Below are positions 24,900-33,884 of a DNA stretch of 64,000 bases, one piece after another; position 1 is the stretch's first letter, and each line of letters begins with the position of its first letter. Source of the stretch: Pseudomonas massiliensis (GTDB lineage: Bacteria; Pseudomonadota; Gammaproteobacteria; Pseudomonadales; Pseudomonadaceae). Location of the stretch: contig NZ_CCYK01000003.1 in the NCBI RefSeq assembly GCF_000826105.1, forward strand, positions 124,001-188,000, read 5' to 3'. Position numbers and translations under genes: made by a program. The notes under the pieces are model-generated. The model had not been told where the DNA came from. It was given only the letters and a program-made list of their open reading frames with translations, and did not search any database.

Positions 24900-26381
24900 A
24901 TGAGTAAAGAAGTACTGCTGGTTGTTGAATCGGTATCCAATGAAAAGGGTGTACCGGCGGGTGTAATATTTGAAGCGTTGGAGATCGCCCTGGCTACCGC
25001 GACCAAGAAGCGGTTCGAGGACGAAGTAGACCTGCGTGTGGAGATCAACCGTCACACTGGCAGCTACGAAACCTTCCGCCGCTGGACCGTCGTCGAGGAC
25101 GAGGATTTCGACGATCCGGCCATCCAGCTGGCCGTCGACCAGGCGCAGGCACGCAAGCCTGACGCGGTCGCCGGTGAAATCATCGAAGAAAAGATCGACT
25201 CCATCGAGTTCGGTCGCATCGCCGCGCAAACCGCCAAGCAAGTCATCGTGCAGAAAGTGCGCGAGGCCGAGCGTGCCCAGGTGGTCGATGCCTACCGCGA
25301 GAAGGTGGGCGAGATCATCTCCGGCACCGTGAAGAAGGTCACCCGCGACAACGTCATCGTGGACCTGGGCAACAATGCCGAGGCCCTGCTGGCGCGCGAA
25401 GACATCATCTCCCGGGAAACCTTCCGGGTGGGCGTGCGGGTTCGCGCGCTGCTCAAGGAAATCCGTAGCGAGAACCGCGGCCCTCAGCTGATTCTCTCGC
25501 GCACCGCGCCGGAAATGCTTATCGAGCTGTTCCGCATCGAAGTGCCGGAAATCGCCGAAGGGCTGATCGAAGTCATGGGCGCTTCCCGCGACCCGGGCTC
25601 TCGCGCCAAGATCGCCGTTCGCTCCAAGGATAAACGCATCGACCCGCAAGGCGCCTGCATCGGCATGCGCGGCTCGCGTGTCCAGGCGGTCTCGGGCGAA
25701 CTGGGCGGTGAGCGCGTGGATATCGTCCTCTGGGACGACAATCCGGCGCAATTCGTCATCAATGCCATGTCGCCTGCTGAAGTGGCGGCGATCATCGTTG
25801 ATGAAGATGCCCATGCCATGGACATCGCCGTCGCGGCAGACAACCTCGCCCAGGCCATCGGCCGCGGCGGGCAGAACGTTCGCCTGGCCAGCCAGCTGAC
25901 CGGGTGGACGCTCAATGTCATGACCGAGTCGGACATCCAGGCCAAGCAACAGGCCGAAACCGGCGACATCCTGCGCAACTTCGTCGAGCAACTGGAAGTG
26001 GACGAGGAGCTGGCCCAGGTTCTGGTGGACGAAGGTTTTACCAGCCTGGAAGAAATCGCCTACGTGCCTTTGGAAGAAATGCTCAACATCGATGGGTTCG
26101 ATGAGGAGATCGTCAATGAGCTTCGTGCCCGGGCCAAGGACCGCCTGCTGACCGCAGCCATCGCCTCCGAGGAAAAACTCGCGGACGCCCAACCGGCGGA
26201 CGACCTGCTTTCCCTCGACGGCATGGATGCGGATCTTGCGAAGGAATTGGCAGTTCGCGGTGTCATCAACCGCGAAGACCTGGCCGAGCAGTCGATTGAC
26301 GATTTGCTCGACATCGACGGCATCGACCAAGAGCGTGCCGGCAAGTTGATCATGGCCGCCCGAGCCCATTGGTTCGAGTAA
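24900..26381 (+). CDS. nusA: Transcription termination/antitermination factor NusA
   Basis: NusA binds RNA polymerase and controls pausing, termination and antitermination. The 493-residue protein has the N-terminal RNAP-binding domain, an S1 domain (about 135-200, [21 protein letters not shown]), two KH domains ([29 protein letters not shown]) and two C-terminal acidic helical repeats ([32 protein letters not shown]), as in E. coli. ATG 24900 gives [17 protein letters not shown]; the frame from 24879 is longer but unlike the family. Confidence 0.98.
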   Translation: MSKEVLLVVESVSNEKGVPAGVIFEALEIALATATKKRFEDEVDLRVEINRHTGSYETFRRWTVVEDEDFDDPAIQLAVDQAQARKPDAVAGEIIEEKIDSIEFGRIAAQTAKQVIVQKVREAERAQVVDAYREKVGEIISGTVKKVTRDNVIVDLGNNAEALLAREDIISRETFRVGVRVRALLKEIRSENRGPQLILSRTAPEMLIELFRIEVPEIAEGLIEVMGASRDPGSRAKIAVRSKDKRIDPQGACIGMRGSRVQAVSGELGGERVDIVLWDDNPAQFVINAMSPAEVAAIIVDEDAHAMDIAVAADNLAQAIGRGGQNVRLASQLTGWTLNVMTESDIQAKQQAETGDILRNFVEQLEVDEELAQVLVDEGFTSLEEIAYVPLEEMLNIDGFDEEIVNELRARAKDRLLTAAIASEEKLADAQPADDLLSLDGMDADLAKELAVRGVINREDLAEQSIDDLLDIDGIDQERAGKLIMAARAHWFE

Positions 26382-26407
26382 GTGGCGCGGCCTGAGGAGA
26401 GAAGTGC

Positions 26408-28939
26408 ATGACGCAAGTCACGGTGAAAGAACTGGCCCAAGAGGTCGCCGCACCGGTGGAGCGCCTGTTGCAACAGATGCGTGAGGCGGGATTGCCGCAT
26501 ACCGACGCTGGCCAGGTTGTGACCGATACCGAAAAACAAGCGCTGTTGGCGCACCTGAAAAGCAGTCACAAGGCAAAAGTGGAAGAACCCCGCAAGATTA
26601 CCCTGCAGCGCAAAACCACCAGCACGTTGCGTGTTGCTGGCAGCAAGACCATTAGTGTCGAAGTGCGCAAGAAGAAAACCTTCGTCAAGCAAAGCCCCGA
26701 AGAGATCGAAGCCGCGCAGCGTCGTGAGCTCGAAGAACGCCGCGCTGCCGAAAACGCCGCTCGGGAAAAGGCCGAGGAGCAGGCTCGCGCCCGCGCCGAG
26801 GAAGAAGCCCGCAAGGCACCGCCCGTGGTCGAGGCCGCCAAGCCCGCGCCTGTCGAGGCGCCGGAGCCTGCGCCCGTTGCCGCGCCACGCGCCGCTGAAA
26901 ACCGTGGCGCCGTCGAGCGCCCGGCCGTGCCTACCCAGACCGTGGAAGTGCGCAAGCGTGAAGACGCCCGCCGTCCCGACAAAGCCCGTGCCGGTGGCGA
27001 TGACGATCGTCGTGGCGAGCGCAAGGGCCAGCCGCACCGCGCTACCGTCAAGGAAAAGGCGCCCACGCCGCGCGCCGCGCCGCGCACCACGGACGAAGAG
27101 AGCGATGGCTTCCGCCGCGGTGGCCGTGGCAAGTCCAAGCTCAAGAAACGCAACATGCATGGCTTCCAGAGCCCGACCGGGCCGGTGGTCCGTGACGTGG
27201 TGATCGGCGAGACCATCACCGTGTCCGACCTGGCCCAGCAGATGTCCGTCAAGGGCGCTGAAGTGGTCAAGTTCATGTTCAAGCTGGGCACGCCGGTCAC
27301 CATCAACCAGGTACTGGACCAGGATACCGCCCAGCTGGTCGCCGAAGAGCTCGGCCACAAGGTCAAGCTGGTCAGCGACAACGCCCTGGAAGAATCCTTG
27401 GCCGAATCGCTGCGCTATGAAGGTGAAACCGTGGCCCGCGCGCCGGTGGTCACTGTCATGGGTCACGTCGACCACGGGAAGACCTCGCTGCTCGACTATA
27501 TCCGTCGCGCCAAGGTCGCCGCTGGCGAAGCAGGCGGGATCACCCAGCACATCGGTGCCTACCATGTGGAAACCGAGCGTGGCATGGTCACCTTCCTGGA
27601 TACCCCGGGCCACGCCGCGTTCACCGCGATGCGTGCCCGTGGTGCCAAGGCTACCGACATCGTCATCCTGGTGGTGGCGGCGGATGACGGCGTAATGCCG
27701 CAGACCATCGAAGCGGTGCAGCATGCCCAGGCGGCTGGCGTGCCGCTGGTGGTTGCCGTGAACAAGATCGACAAGCCGGGCGCCGACCTGGACCGCATCC
27801 GCAGCGAGCTGTCGGTGCATGGCGTGACCTCCGAGGAGTGGGGCGGTGACACGCCTTTCGTCCCGGTATCCGCCAAGATGGGTACCGGCGTCGACGAGCT
27901 GCTCGAAGCTGTCCTGCTCCAGGCCGAAGTGCTCGAGCTCAAGGCCAGCCCGGCGGCCCCTGGTCGCGGTGTGGTGGTCGAGTCTCGCCTGGACAAGGGC
28001 CGTGGCCCAGTAGCCACCGTGCTGGTACAGGACGGTACCCTGCGTCAGGGCGACATGGTGCTGGTAGGTTCCAACTTCGGCCGCATCCGCGCGATGCTGG
28101 ACGAAAACGGCAAGCCGGTTAAGGAAGCAGGCCCGTCGATCCCGGTCGAGATCCTCGGCCTGGACGGCACCCCGGACGCCGGTGATGAGCTGAGCGTGGT
28201 CGCTGACGAGAAGAAAGCCCGTGAAGTGGCGCTCTTCCGTCAGGGCAAGTTCCGCGAGGTCAAGCTGGCCCGCGCTCACGCTGGCAAGCTCGAGAACATC
28301 TTCGAGAGCATGGGCCAGGAAGAGAAGAAAACCCTCAACATCGTGCTCAAGGCCGACGTGCGTGGTTCTCTGGAAGCCTTGCAGGGCGCCCTCGGCGGCC
28401 TGGGCAACGAAGAAGTCCAGGTGCGGGTCGTGGCCGGCGGTGTCGGCGGCATCACTGAAAGCGATGCCAACCTGGCGCTGGCCTCCAACGCGGTACTGTT
28501 CGGCTTCAACGTGCGTGCCGATGCCGGCGCTCGCAAGATCGTCGAGCAGGAAGGCCTCGACATGCGTTACTACAATGTGATCTACGACATCATCGAAGAC
28601 GTCAAGAAGGCCCTTACCGGCATGCTTGGCAGCGATGTCCGCGAGAACATTCTGGGTATCGCCGAGGTGCGTGACGTGTTCCGCTCGCCGAAGTTCGGCG
28701 CGATCGCCGGCTGCATGGTGATCGAGGGCGTGGTACACCGCAATCGCCCGATCCGCGTACTGCGCGAGGACGTGGTGATCTTCGAGGGCGAACTCGAGTC
28801 GCTGCGCCGCTTCAAGGACGACATGTCCGAAGTGCGTGCCGGCATGGAGTGCGGTATTGGCGTCAAGAGCTACAACGACGTCAAGGTCGGTGACAAGATC
28901 GAAGTGTTCGAGAAGGTCCAGGTGGCCCGTACGCTCTAA
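26408..28939 (+). CDS. infB: Translation initiation factor IF-2
   Basis: IF-2 is the GTPase that brings fMet-tRNA to the 30S subunit and promotes subunit joining. The 843-residue protein has an N-terminal IF2N module (1-55), a long charged Ala/Glu/Arg linker (about 85-240), a second IF2N module, then the G domain with G1 GHVDHGKT near 352, G3 DTPGHAAF near 398 and G4 NKID near 452. Domains II-IV complete it. It lies 26 bases after nusA. Confidence 0.99.
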   Translation: MTQVTVKELAQEVAAPVERLLQQMREAGLPHTDAGQVVTDTEKQALLAHLKSSHKAKVEEPRKITLQRKTTSTLRVAGSKTISVEVRKKKTFVKQSPEEIEAAQRRELEERRAAENAAREKAEEQARARAEEEARKAPPVVEAAKPAPVEAPEPAPVAAPRAAENRGAVERPAVPTQTVEVRKREDARRPDKARAGGDDDRRGERKGQPHRATVKEKAPTPRAAPRTTDEESDGFRRGGRGKSKLKKRNMHGFQSPTGPVVRDVVIGETITVSDLAQQMSVKGAEVVKFMFKLGTPVTINQVLDQDTAQLVAEELGHKVKLVSDNALEESLAESLRYEGETVARAPVVTVMGHVDHGKTSLLDYIRRAKVAAGEAGGITQHIGAYHVETERGMVTFLDTPGHAAFTAMRARGAKATDIVILVVAADDGVMPQTIEAVQHAQAAGVPLVVAVNKIDKPGADLDRIRSELSVHGVTSEEWGGDTPFVPVSAKMGTGVDELLEAVLLQAEVLELKASPAAPGRGVVVESRLDKGRGPVATVLVQDGTLRQGDMVLVGSNFGRIRAMLDENGKPVKEAGPSIPVEILGLDGTPDAGDELSVVADEKKAREVALFRQGKFREVKLARAHAGKLENIFESMGQEEKKTLNIVLKADVRGSLEALQGALGGLGNEEVQVRVVAGGVGGITESDANLALASNAVLFGFNVRADAGARKIVEQEGLDMRYYNVIYDIIEDVKKALTGMLGSDVRENILGIAEVRDVFRSPKFGAIAGCMVIEGVVHRNRPIRVLREDVVIFEGELESLRRFKDDMSEVRAGMECGIGVKSYNDVKVGDKIEVFEKVQVARTL

Positions 28940-29062
28940 GCTGGTTCAGGCCGGGAGCTTCGCGTTCCCTCATGCAACGCCCGGTTCGGCCTCTCGCCGG
29001 GCCGGGCGTTTGCCGCTTTCAAGCCATCCGCGAAGCGGGTGGCCGATACAGGTAGTTCTGCC

Positions 29063-29470
29063 ATGGCAAAAGAATATAGCCGTACCCAACGCATCGGTGA
29101 CCAGATGCAACGCGAGCTGGCCCAGTTGATCCGTCGTGAGGTCAAGGACCCGCGGGTGGGCCTGGTCACCATCACCGCGGTGGATGTCACCCGCGATCTT
29201 GGCCACGCCAAGGTCTATATCACCGTACTCGGGGACGAGAGCCCTGAGCACATCGCCCAGAGCGTCAAGGTGCTCAACGCCGCCGGCGGTTTCCTGCGCG
29301 CCCAGCTGGGCCGTGAGATGAAACTGCGCAGCGTGCCCCAGCTGCATTTCCACTACGACGAAAGCGTCGCCCGCGGCGCCCACTTGTCGGCCCTGATCGA
29401 GCGCGCCGTTGCCGAAGACAGCCAGCATGCGCCGGCTTCACCCACGGCCAATGACGCGAACGAGGACTGA
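29063..29470 (+). CDS. rbfA: 30S ribosome-binding factor RbfA
   Basis: RbfA acts late in 30S maturation and in cold adaptation. The 135-residue protein has the KH-like fold with [22 protein letters not shown], the [12 protein letters not shown] strand and [13 protein letters not shown] 29063 gives [10 protein letters not shown]. The infB-rbfA gap of 123 bases contains a GC-rich hairpin; the truB start is 2 bases after the stop. Confidence 0.96.
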   Translation: MAKEYSRTQRIGDQMQRELAQLIRREVKDPRVGLVTITAVDVTRDLGHAKVYITVLGDESPEHIAQSVKVLNAAGGFLRAQLGREMKLRSVPQLHFHYDESVARGAHLSALIERAVAEDSQHAPASPTANDANED

Positions 29471-29472
29471 AC

Positions 29473-30390
29473 GTGGCACAGGTCAAGCGTATCCGTCGTA
29501 ACGTCAGCGGAATCATCCTGCTGGACAAACCTCAGGGTTTTACCTCCAACGCGGCCTTGCAGAAGGTGCGTTGGCTGCTCAACGCCGAGAAGGCGGGCCA
29601 CACCGGCAGCCTCGACCCACTGGCCACCGGTGTGTTGCCGCTGTGCTTCGGCGAGGCCACCAAGTTTTCCCAGTACCTGCTCGATTCCGACAAGGGCTAC
29701 GAGACGGTGATGCAACTGGGGCAGACCACCACCACGGCAGACGCCGAAGGGGAGGTGCTGCAGGAACGTGAAGTGACCGTCGGTCGCGCGGACATCGAGG
29801 CGGTGCTTCCGGCGTTTCGCGGCCCTATCCAGCAGGTTCCGCCGATGTATTCGGCGCTCAAGCGCGACGGACAGCCGTTGTACAAGCTGGCCCGGGCGGG
29901 GGAAGTAGTGGAGCGTGAGGCGCGTTCTGTTACTATTGGCAGCCTTGAGTTGCTGGCCTTGGAGAACACCCGGGCTACCCTGGCGGTTCAGTGCAGCAAG
30001 GGCACCTATATTCGCACACTGGTGGAGGATATCGGCGAGCGGTTGGGTTGCGGCGCGTATGTGGCGCAACTGCGGCGCACCCAGGCCGGGCCTTTCACCC
30101 TAGTGCAGACGGTGACTCTGGAGGCGCTCGAGCAGGCCCATGCCGAAGGCGGCAGCGAGGCGCTGGACCGCTTCCTGATGCCCGCTGACAGTGGCCTGCA
30201 GGACTGGCCACTGCTTCGGTTCTCCGAGCACAGCGCGTTTTACTGGCTGCATGGCCAGCCGGTTCGCGCTCCCGAGGCCCCCGCGTTCGGGATGGTTCGG
30301 GTACAGGATCACAATGGCCGCTTCATCGGTATCGGTGAGGTGAGCGAAGACGGGCGCATTGCGCCACGTAGACTGATTCGGTCTGAATGA
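29473..30390 (+). CDS. truB: tRNA pseudouridine(55) synthase TruB
   Basis: TruB makes pseudouridine 55 in the T-loop of most tRNAs. The 305-residue enzyme starts at GTG 29473 with [17 protein letters not shown]. It carries catalytic Asp 48 in [15 protein letters not shown], the [16 protein letters not shown] segment, [15 protein letters not shown] and a C-terminal PUA-like domain ([13 protein letters not shown]). Confidence 0.97.
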   Translation: MAQVKRIRRNVSGIILLDKPQGFTSNAALQKVRWLLNAEKAGHTGSLDPLATGVLPLCFGEATKFSQYLLDSDKGYETVMQLGQTTTTADAEGEVLQEREVTVGRADIEAVLPAFRGPIQQVPPMYSALKRDGQPLYKLARAGEVVEREARSVTIGSLELLALENTRATLAVQCSKGTYIRTLVEDIGERLGCGAYVAQLRRTQAGPFTLVQTVTLEALEQAHAEGGSEALDRFLMPADSGLQDWPLLRFSEHSAFYWLHGQPVRAPEAPAFGMVRVQDHNGRFIGIGEVSEDGRIAPRRLIRSE

Positions 30391-30499
30391 CCGAACGAGG
30401 GTGGCTGTCAGTAGGCGCGGTCATTCCTCTTATTAAACGACAGGGCTGGTCCCTGGCCTATTGGAACCGTTCGCGGTTCCCTGAACTGGAGAATGCCTC

Positions 30500-30769
30500 A
30501 TGGCACTTAGCGTTGAAGAAAAAGCTCGTATCGTTGGTGAATATCAGCAAGCTGCTGGCGACACCGGTTCCCCGGAAGTCCAGGTTGCCCTGCTGACCGC
30601 CAACATCAACAAGCTGCAGGACCACTTCAAGGCCAACGGTAAAGACCACCACTCCCGTCGTGGCCTGATCCGCATGGTCAACCAGCGTCGCAAGCTGCTG
30701 GACTACCTGAAGGGCAAGGACACCACTCGCTACAGCGCCCTGATCGGTCGCCTGGGCCTGCGTCGCTGA
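30500..30769 (+). CDS. rpsO: 30S ribosomal protein S15
   Basis: The 89-residue S15 binds helices of the 16S central domain. Recognisable are [20 protein letters not shown], the [12 protein letters not shown]-binding turn and [12 protein letters not shown]. It has strongly biased codons and its own upstream gap of 109 bases. E. coli S15 represses its own translation through a pseudoknot; I cannot confirm one here. Confidence 0.98.
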   Translation: MALSVEEKARIVGEYQQAAGDTGSPEVQVALLTANINKLQDHFKANGKDHHSRRGLIRMVNQRRKLLDYLKGKDTTRYSALIGRLGLRR

Positions 30770-30860
30770 TAGCGGCCCAGCCAGTGGTGAGCCCGGCACT
30801 GGCCATGGGGGCGCTTCCAGCGCTGCCATGGCCGGGGCCGTGCGACTCAATGAGGTTGGC

Positions 30861-30896
30861 AGCCCGCCCCGCCGAGCCTGTGCTCGGGGGCGGGTT
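30861..30896 (+). terminator. Terminator-like hairpin between rpsO and pnp
   Basis: AGCCCGCCCC pairs with GGGGCGGGTTT through a long GC-rich stem with a short T end. Partial read-through to pnp is likely, as in other rpsO-pnp operons. Confidence 0.65.
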
Positions 30897-30999
30897 TCCA
30901 GCCTCAAGTTTTATCCGGACGTTGAACGGGCCGAATCCCGATAGCGCCCAAGCATTCGTTTCGAAGATTTCCCCCAAGAGCAATGGAAGGTAGGAAGCC

Positions 31000-33108
31000 G
31001 TGAACCCGGTAATCAAGAAGTTTCAGTTCGGTCAATCGACCGTAACCCTGGAAACGGGCCGTATCGCCCGCCAGGCCACCGGCGCCGTACTGGTCACCGT
31101 CGACAACGACGTGACCGTGCTGGTGACCGTCGTTGGCGCCAAGCAGGCCGACCCGAGCAAAGGGTTCTTCCCGCTGTCGGTCCACTATCAGGAAAAAACC
31201 TACGCCGCGGGCAAGATCCCAGGTGGCTTCTTCAAGCGTGAGGGCCGCCCCTCCGAGAAGGAAACCCTCACCTCGCGTCTGATCGACCGTCCGATCCGCC
31301 CGCTTTTCCCTGAAGGCTTCATGAATGAAGTCCAGGTGGTGTGCACCGTGGTGTCCACCAGCAAGAAGACCGATCCGGACATTGCCGCCATGATCGGTAC
31401 TTCCGCCGCCCTGGCCATCTCCGGTATTCCGTTCGAAGGCCCGATCGGCGCTGCCCGTGTGGCCTTCCATGAGAGCACCGGCTACCTGCTGAACCCGACC
31501 TACGAGCAGCTGGCCGCTTCCAGCCTCGACATGGTGGTTGCCGGTACCTCCGACGCCGTGCTGATGGTGGAATCCGAAGCGCGCGAACTGACCGAAGACC
31601 AGATGCTGGGCGCGGTTCTGTTCGCCCATGACGAATTCCAGGTCGTGATCCAGGCCGTCAAGGAGCTGGCTGCCGAAGCCGGCAAGCCTACCTGGGAATG
31701 GCAGGCGCCAGCGGCCAACACCGAACTGCTCACTGCCGTTCGTGGCCAGTTCGGCGAAGCCATCTCCGACGCCTACACCATCACCCTCAAGGCGGACCGC
31801 TACAACCGCCTGGGCCAGCTGCGCGACCAGGCCGTCGCTCACTTCGCCACTGATGCCGAAGGCGCGCCAAGCGCGGCCGAGGTCAAGGAAATCTTCGGCG
31901 AGCTGGAATACCGCACCGTTCGCGAGAACATCGTCAACGGCAAGCCACGTATCGACGGCCGTGACACGCGCACCGTGCGCCCGCTGAACATCGAAGTCGG
32001 CGTACTGCCCAAGACCCACGGTTCCGCGCTCTTCACCCGCGGCGAAACCCAGGCCCTGGTGGTCGCCACCCTGGGCACCGCGCGCGATGCCCAGCTGCTC
32101 GACACCCTCGAAGGCGAGAAGAAAGACGCCTTCATGCTGCACTACAACTTCCCGCCCTTCTCGGTTGGCGAGTGCGGTCGCATGGGCGGCGCCGGCCGTC
32201 GTGAGATCGGCCACGGCCGCCTGGCCCGTCGTGGCGTGCAGGCCATGCTGCCGAGCGATTCCGAATTCCCGTATACCATCCGCGTGGTCTCGGAAATCAC
32301 CGAATCCAACGGCTCAAGCTCCATGGCCTCGGTGTGCGGTGCTTCCCTGGCCCTGATGGACGCCGGCGTGCCGATGAAGGCGCCGGTAGCCGGTATCGCC
32401 ATGGGCCTGGTCAAGGAAGGCGACAAGTTCGCCGTACTGACCGACATCCTGGGTGACGAAGACCACCTGGGCGACATGGACTTCAAGGTAGCCGGTACCG
32501 CCAAGGGCGTGACCGCGCTGCAGATGGACATCAAGATCAACGGCATCACCGAAGAGATCATGGAAATCGCCCTGGGCCAGGCCCTGGAAGCGCGTCTGAA
32601 CATCCTCGGCCAGATGAACCAGGTGATCGGCCAGTCGCGTTCGGAGCTGTCCGCCAACGCACCGACCATGCTGTCCATGAAGATCGACACCGACAAGATC
32701 CGCGACGTGATCGGCAAGGGTGGCGCGACCATCCGTGCGATCTGCGAAGAAACCAAGGCGTCCATCGACATCGAAGACGACGGTTCGATCAAGATCTTCG
32801 GCGAAACCAAGGAAGCCGCGGAAGCGGCTCGCCAGCGCGTGCTGGGCATCACCGCCGAAGCCGAGATCGGCAAGGTGTACGTGGGCAAGGTCGAGCGCAT
32901 CGTGGACTTCGGTGCCTTCGTCAACATCCTGCCTGGCAAGGACGGCCTGGTGCACATCTCCATGCTGAGCGATCAGCGCGTGGAGAAGGTCACCGACGTA
33001 CTCAAGGAAGGCCAGGAAGTGAAGGTACTGGTCATGGACGTGGACAACCGCGGCCGGATCAAGCTGTCCATCAAGGACGTACCTGCTGCTGAAGCGTCGG
33101 GCGTGTAA
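31000..33108 (+). CDS. pnp: Polyribonucleotide nucleotidyltransferase (PNPase)
   Basis: PNPase is a 3'-5' phosphorolytic exoribonuclease and degradosome partner. The 702-residue protein contains two RNase PH domains separated by a helical domain, with the active-site region [25 protein letters not shown] in the first (cited by ends FFKREGRP and DRPIRP) and the [20 protein letters not shown] segment in the second. KH ([18 protein letters not shown]) and S1 domains follow. GTG 31000 is behind GGTAGGAAG and gives [12 protein letters not shown]. Confidence 0.98.
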   Translation: MNPVIKKFQFGQSTVTLETGRIARQATGAVLVTVDNDVTVLVTVVGAKQADPSKGFFPLSVHYQEKTYAAGKIPGGFFKREGRPSEKETLTSRLIDRPIRPLFPEGFMNEVQVVCTVVSTSKKTDPDIAAMIGTSAALAISGIPFEGPIGAARVAFHESTGYLLNPTYEQLAASSLDMVVAGTSDAVLMVESEARELTEDQMLGAVLFAHDEFQVVIQAVKELAAEAGKPTWEWQAPAANTELLTAVRGQFGEAISDAYTITLKADRYNRLGQLRDQAVAHFATDAEGAPSAAEVKEIFGELEYRTVRENIVNGKPRIDGRDTRTVRPLNIEVGVLPKTHGSALFTRGETQALVVATLGTARDAQLLDTLEGEKKDAFMLHYNFPPFSVGECGRMGGAGRREIGHGRLARRGVQAMLPSDSEFPYTIRVVSEITESNGSSSMASVCGASLALMDAGVPMKAPVAGIAMGLVKEGDKFAVLTDILGDEDHLGDMDFKVAGTAKGVTALQMDIKINGITEEIMEIALGQALEARLNILGQMNQVIGQSRSELSANAPTMLSMKIDTDKIRDVIGKGGATIRAICEETKASIDIEDDGSIKIFGETKEAAEAARQRVLGITAEAEIGKVYVGKVERIVDFGAFVNILPGKDGLVHISMLSDQRVEKVTDVLKEGQEVKVLVMDVDNRGRIKLSIKDVPAAEASGV

Positions 33109-33128
33109 CCTTCGCTTGAGCTTGTGAG

Positions 33129-33153
33129 AAGCCCCGCCTCGGCGGGGCTTTTT
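33129..33153 (+). terminator. pnp terminator
   Basis: AAGCCCCGCC-TC-GGCGGGGCTTTTT, a strong intrinsic terminator 21 bases after the pnp stop. Confidence 0.93.
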
Positions 33154-33177
33154 CATGTCTGCGCGGGCGGTTGCTGT

Positions 33178-33218
33178 ACCTGCAACTTGCACGCAAATTT
33201 TCGTCACAGGTTGCAGGT
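33178..33218. repeat. Inverted repeat upstream of a sigma-54 promoter
   Basis: ACCTGCAAC (33178-33186) and GTTGCAGGT (33210-33218) are perfect inverted copies. Their centre lies roughly 118 bases before the predicted sigma-54 start point, the usual distance for an activator enhancer site. The related TTGCA half-sites at 33187 and 33219 extend the pattern. Confidence 0.5.
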
Positions 33219-33288
33219 TGCACGATGGCCTGAACCCATCATTTATCCTAAGTTGTTGATATCTAAAGGCGACTGCATAAGCGAGGCG

Positions 33289-33306
33289 TTGGCACGCGAG
33301 CTGCAA
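33289..33306 (+). promoter_or_regulatory. Sigma-54 promoter of the BON-protein gene
   Basis: TTGGCACGCGAGCTGCAA has the -24 GG (33291-33292) and -12 GC (33303-33304) separated by exactly ten bases and matches TTGGCACG-N4-TGCA well. The start point would be near 33316, giving a 52-base leader with AGGAG before the ATG. Confidence 0.75.
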
Positions 33307-33367
33307 CACTACTGTCACTCGGTAGCTAACTGGCTACGGACTATTCAAAAGAACAGGAGTGACTCCC

Positions 33368-33724
33368 ATGAAAAAATTCGCTATCGCTGCCGCCGCTGCT
33401 TCCGTTATGGCGATGGGCCTGACTACTGGCGCCTATGCTGAAACCACCCAGGCCGTACAAGCACCGATGATGCTGGCTGCCGGTGAAGTCACCGAAGCCA
33501 AGGAAGTAACCTCCGACACCTGGATCACCACCAAGGTCAAGGCTGACCTGGTTACCGAGAAGGGCATTCCAGGTACCGACATCAAGGTAGAGACCAACAA
33601 GGGCGTCGTATCCCTGTCCTCCACCGTTGCCCTGAGTGACGCTCAAAAAGACACTGCTGTTGCGATCACCAAGCGCATCAAAGGCGTGAAAGCCGTATCT
33701 GCAGATGGCCTGAAAACCAACTAA
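33368..33724 (+). CDS. Periplasmic BON-domain protein
   Basis: A 118-residue secreted protein with a signal peptide (MKKFAIAAAAASVMAMG... cleaved after AYA). A single BON domain follows, from SDTWITTKVKADLVTEKG through IKVETNKGVVSLSSTV to KRIKGVKAVSADG. BON modules (as in OsmY) bind phospholipid or the envelope and are often stress-induced. ATG 33368 lies 9 bases after AGGAG. It is a single gene between two strong terminators, and its own promoter appears to be sigma-54 dependent. The precise role is unknown. Confidence 0.88.
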   Translation: MKKFAIAAAAASVMAMGLTTGAYAETTQAVQAPMMLAAGEVTEAKEVTSDTWITTKVKADLVTEKGIPGTDIKVETNKGVVSLSSTVALSDAQKDTAVAITKRIKGVKAVSADGLKTN

Positions 33725-33740
33725 GCCGTACGGTTGTTTG

Positions 33741-33767
33741 AAAAGCCCCGCCTTGGCGGGGCTTTTT
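33741..33767. terminator. Terminator after the BON gene
   Basis: AAAAGCCCCGCC-TT-GGCGGGGCTTTTT with A/T runs on both sides, so it can serve both strands. A lone REP-like sequence (CCTTCGCGAGCTTCGCCCGC) follows at about 33825-33855. Confidence 0.92.
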
Positions 33768-33884
33768 CATGCGTCACGGGAAACCATAGAGCGGTCTCAG
33801 CTGTAAGTGCGCACGCCCGCAGTCGCCTTCGCGAGCTTCGCCCGCATCCTACAGGGCGCTCGGGTCAGCCTCGCACTGTTGGCT

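Noticed and set aside
26060..28738. 892-codon open frame antisense to infB
   Set aside because: It is a GC-rich antisense shadow of nusA/infB with no recognisable protein features.
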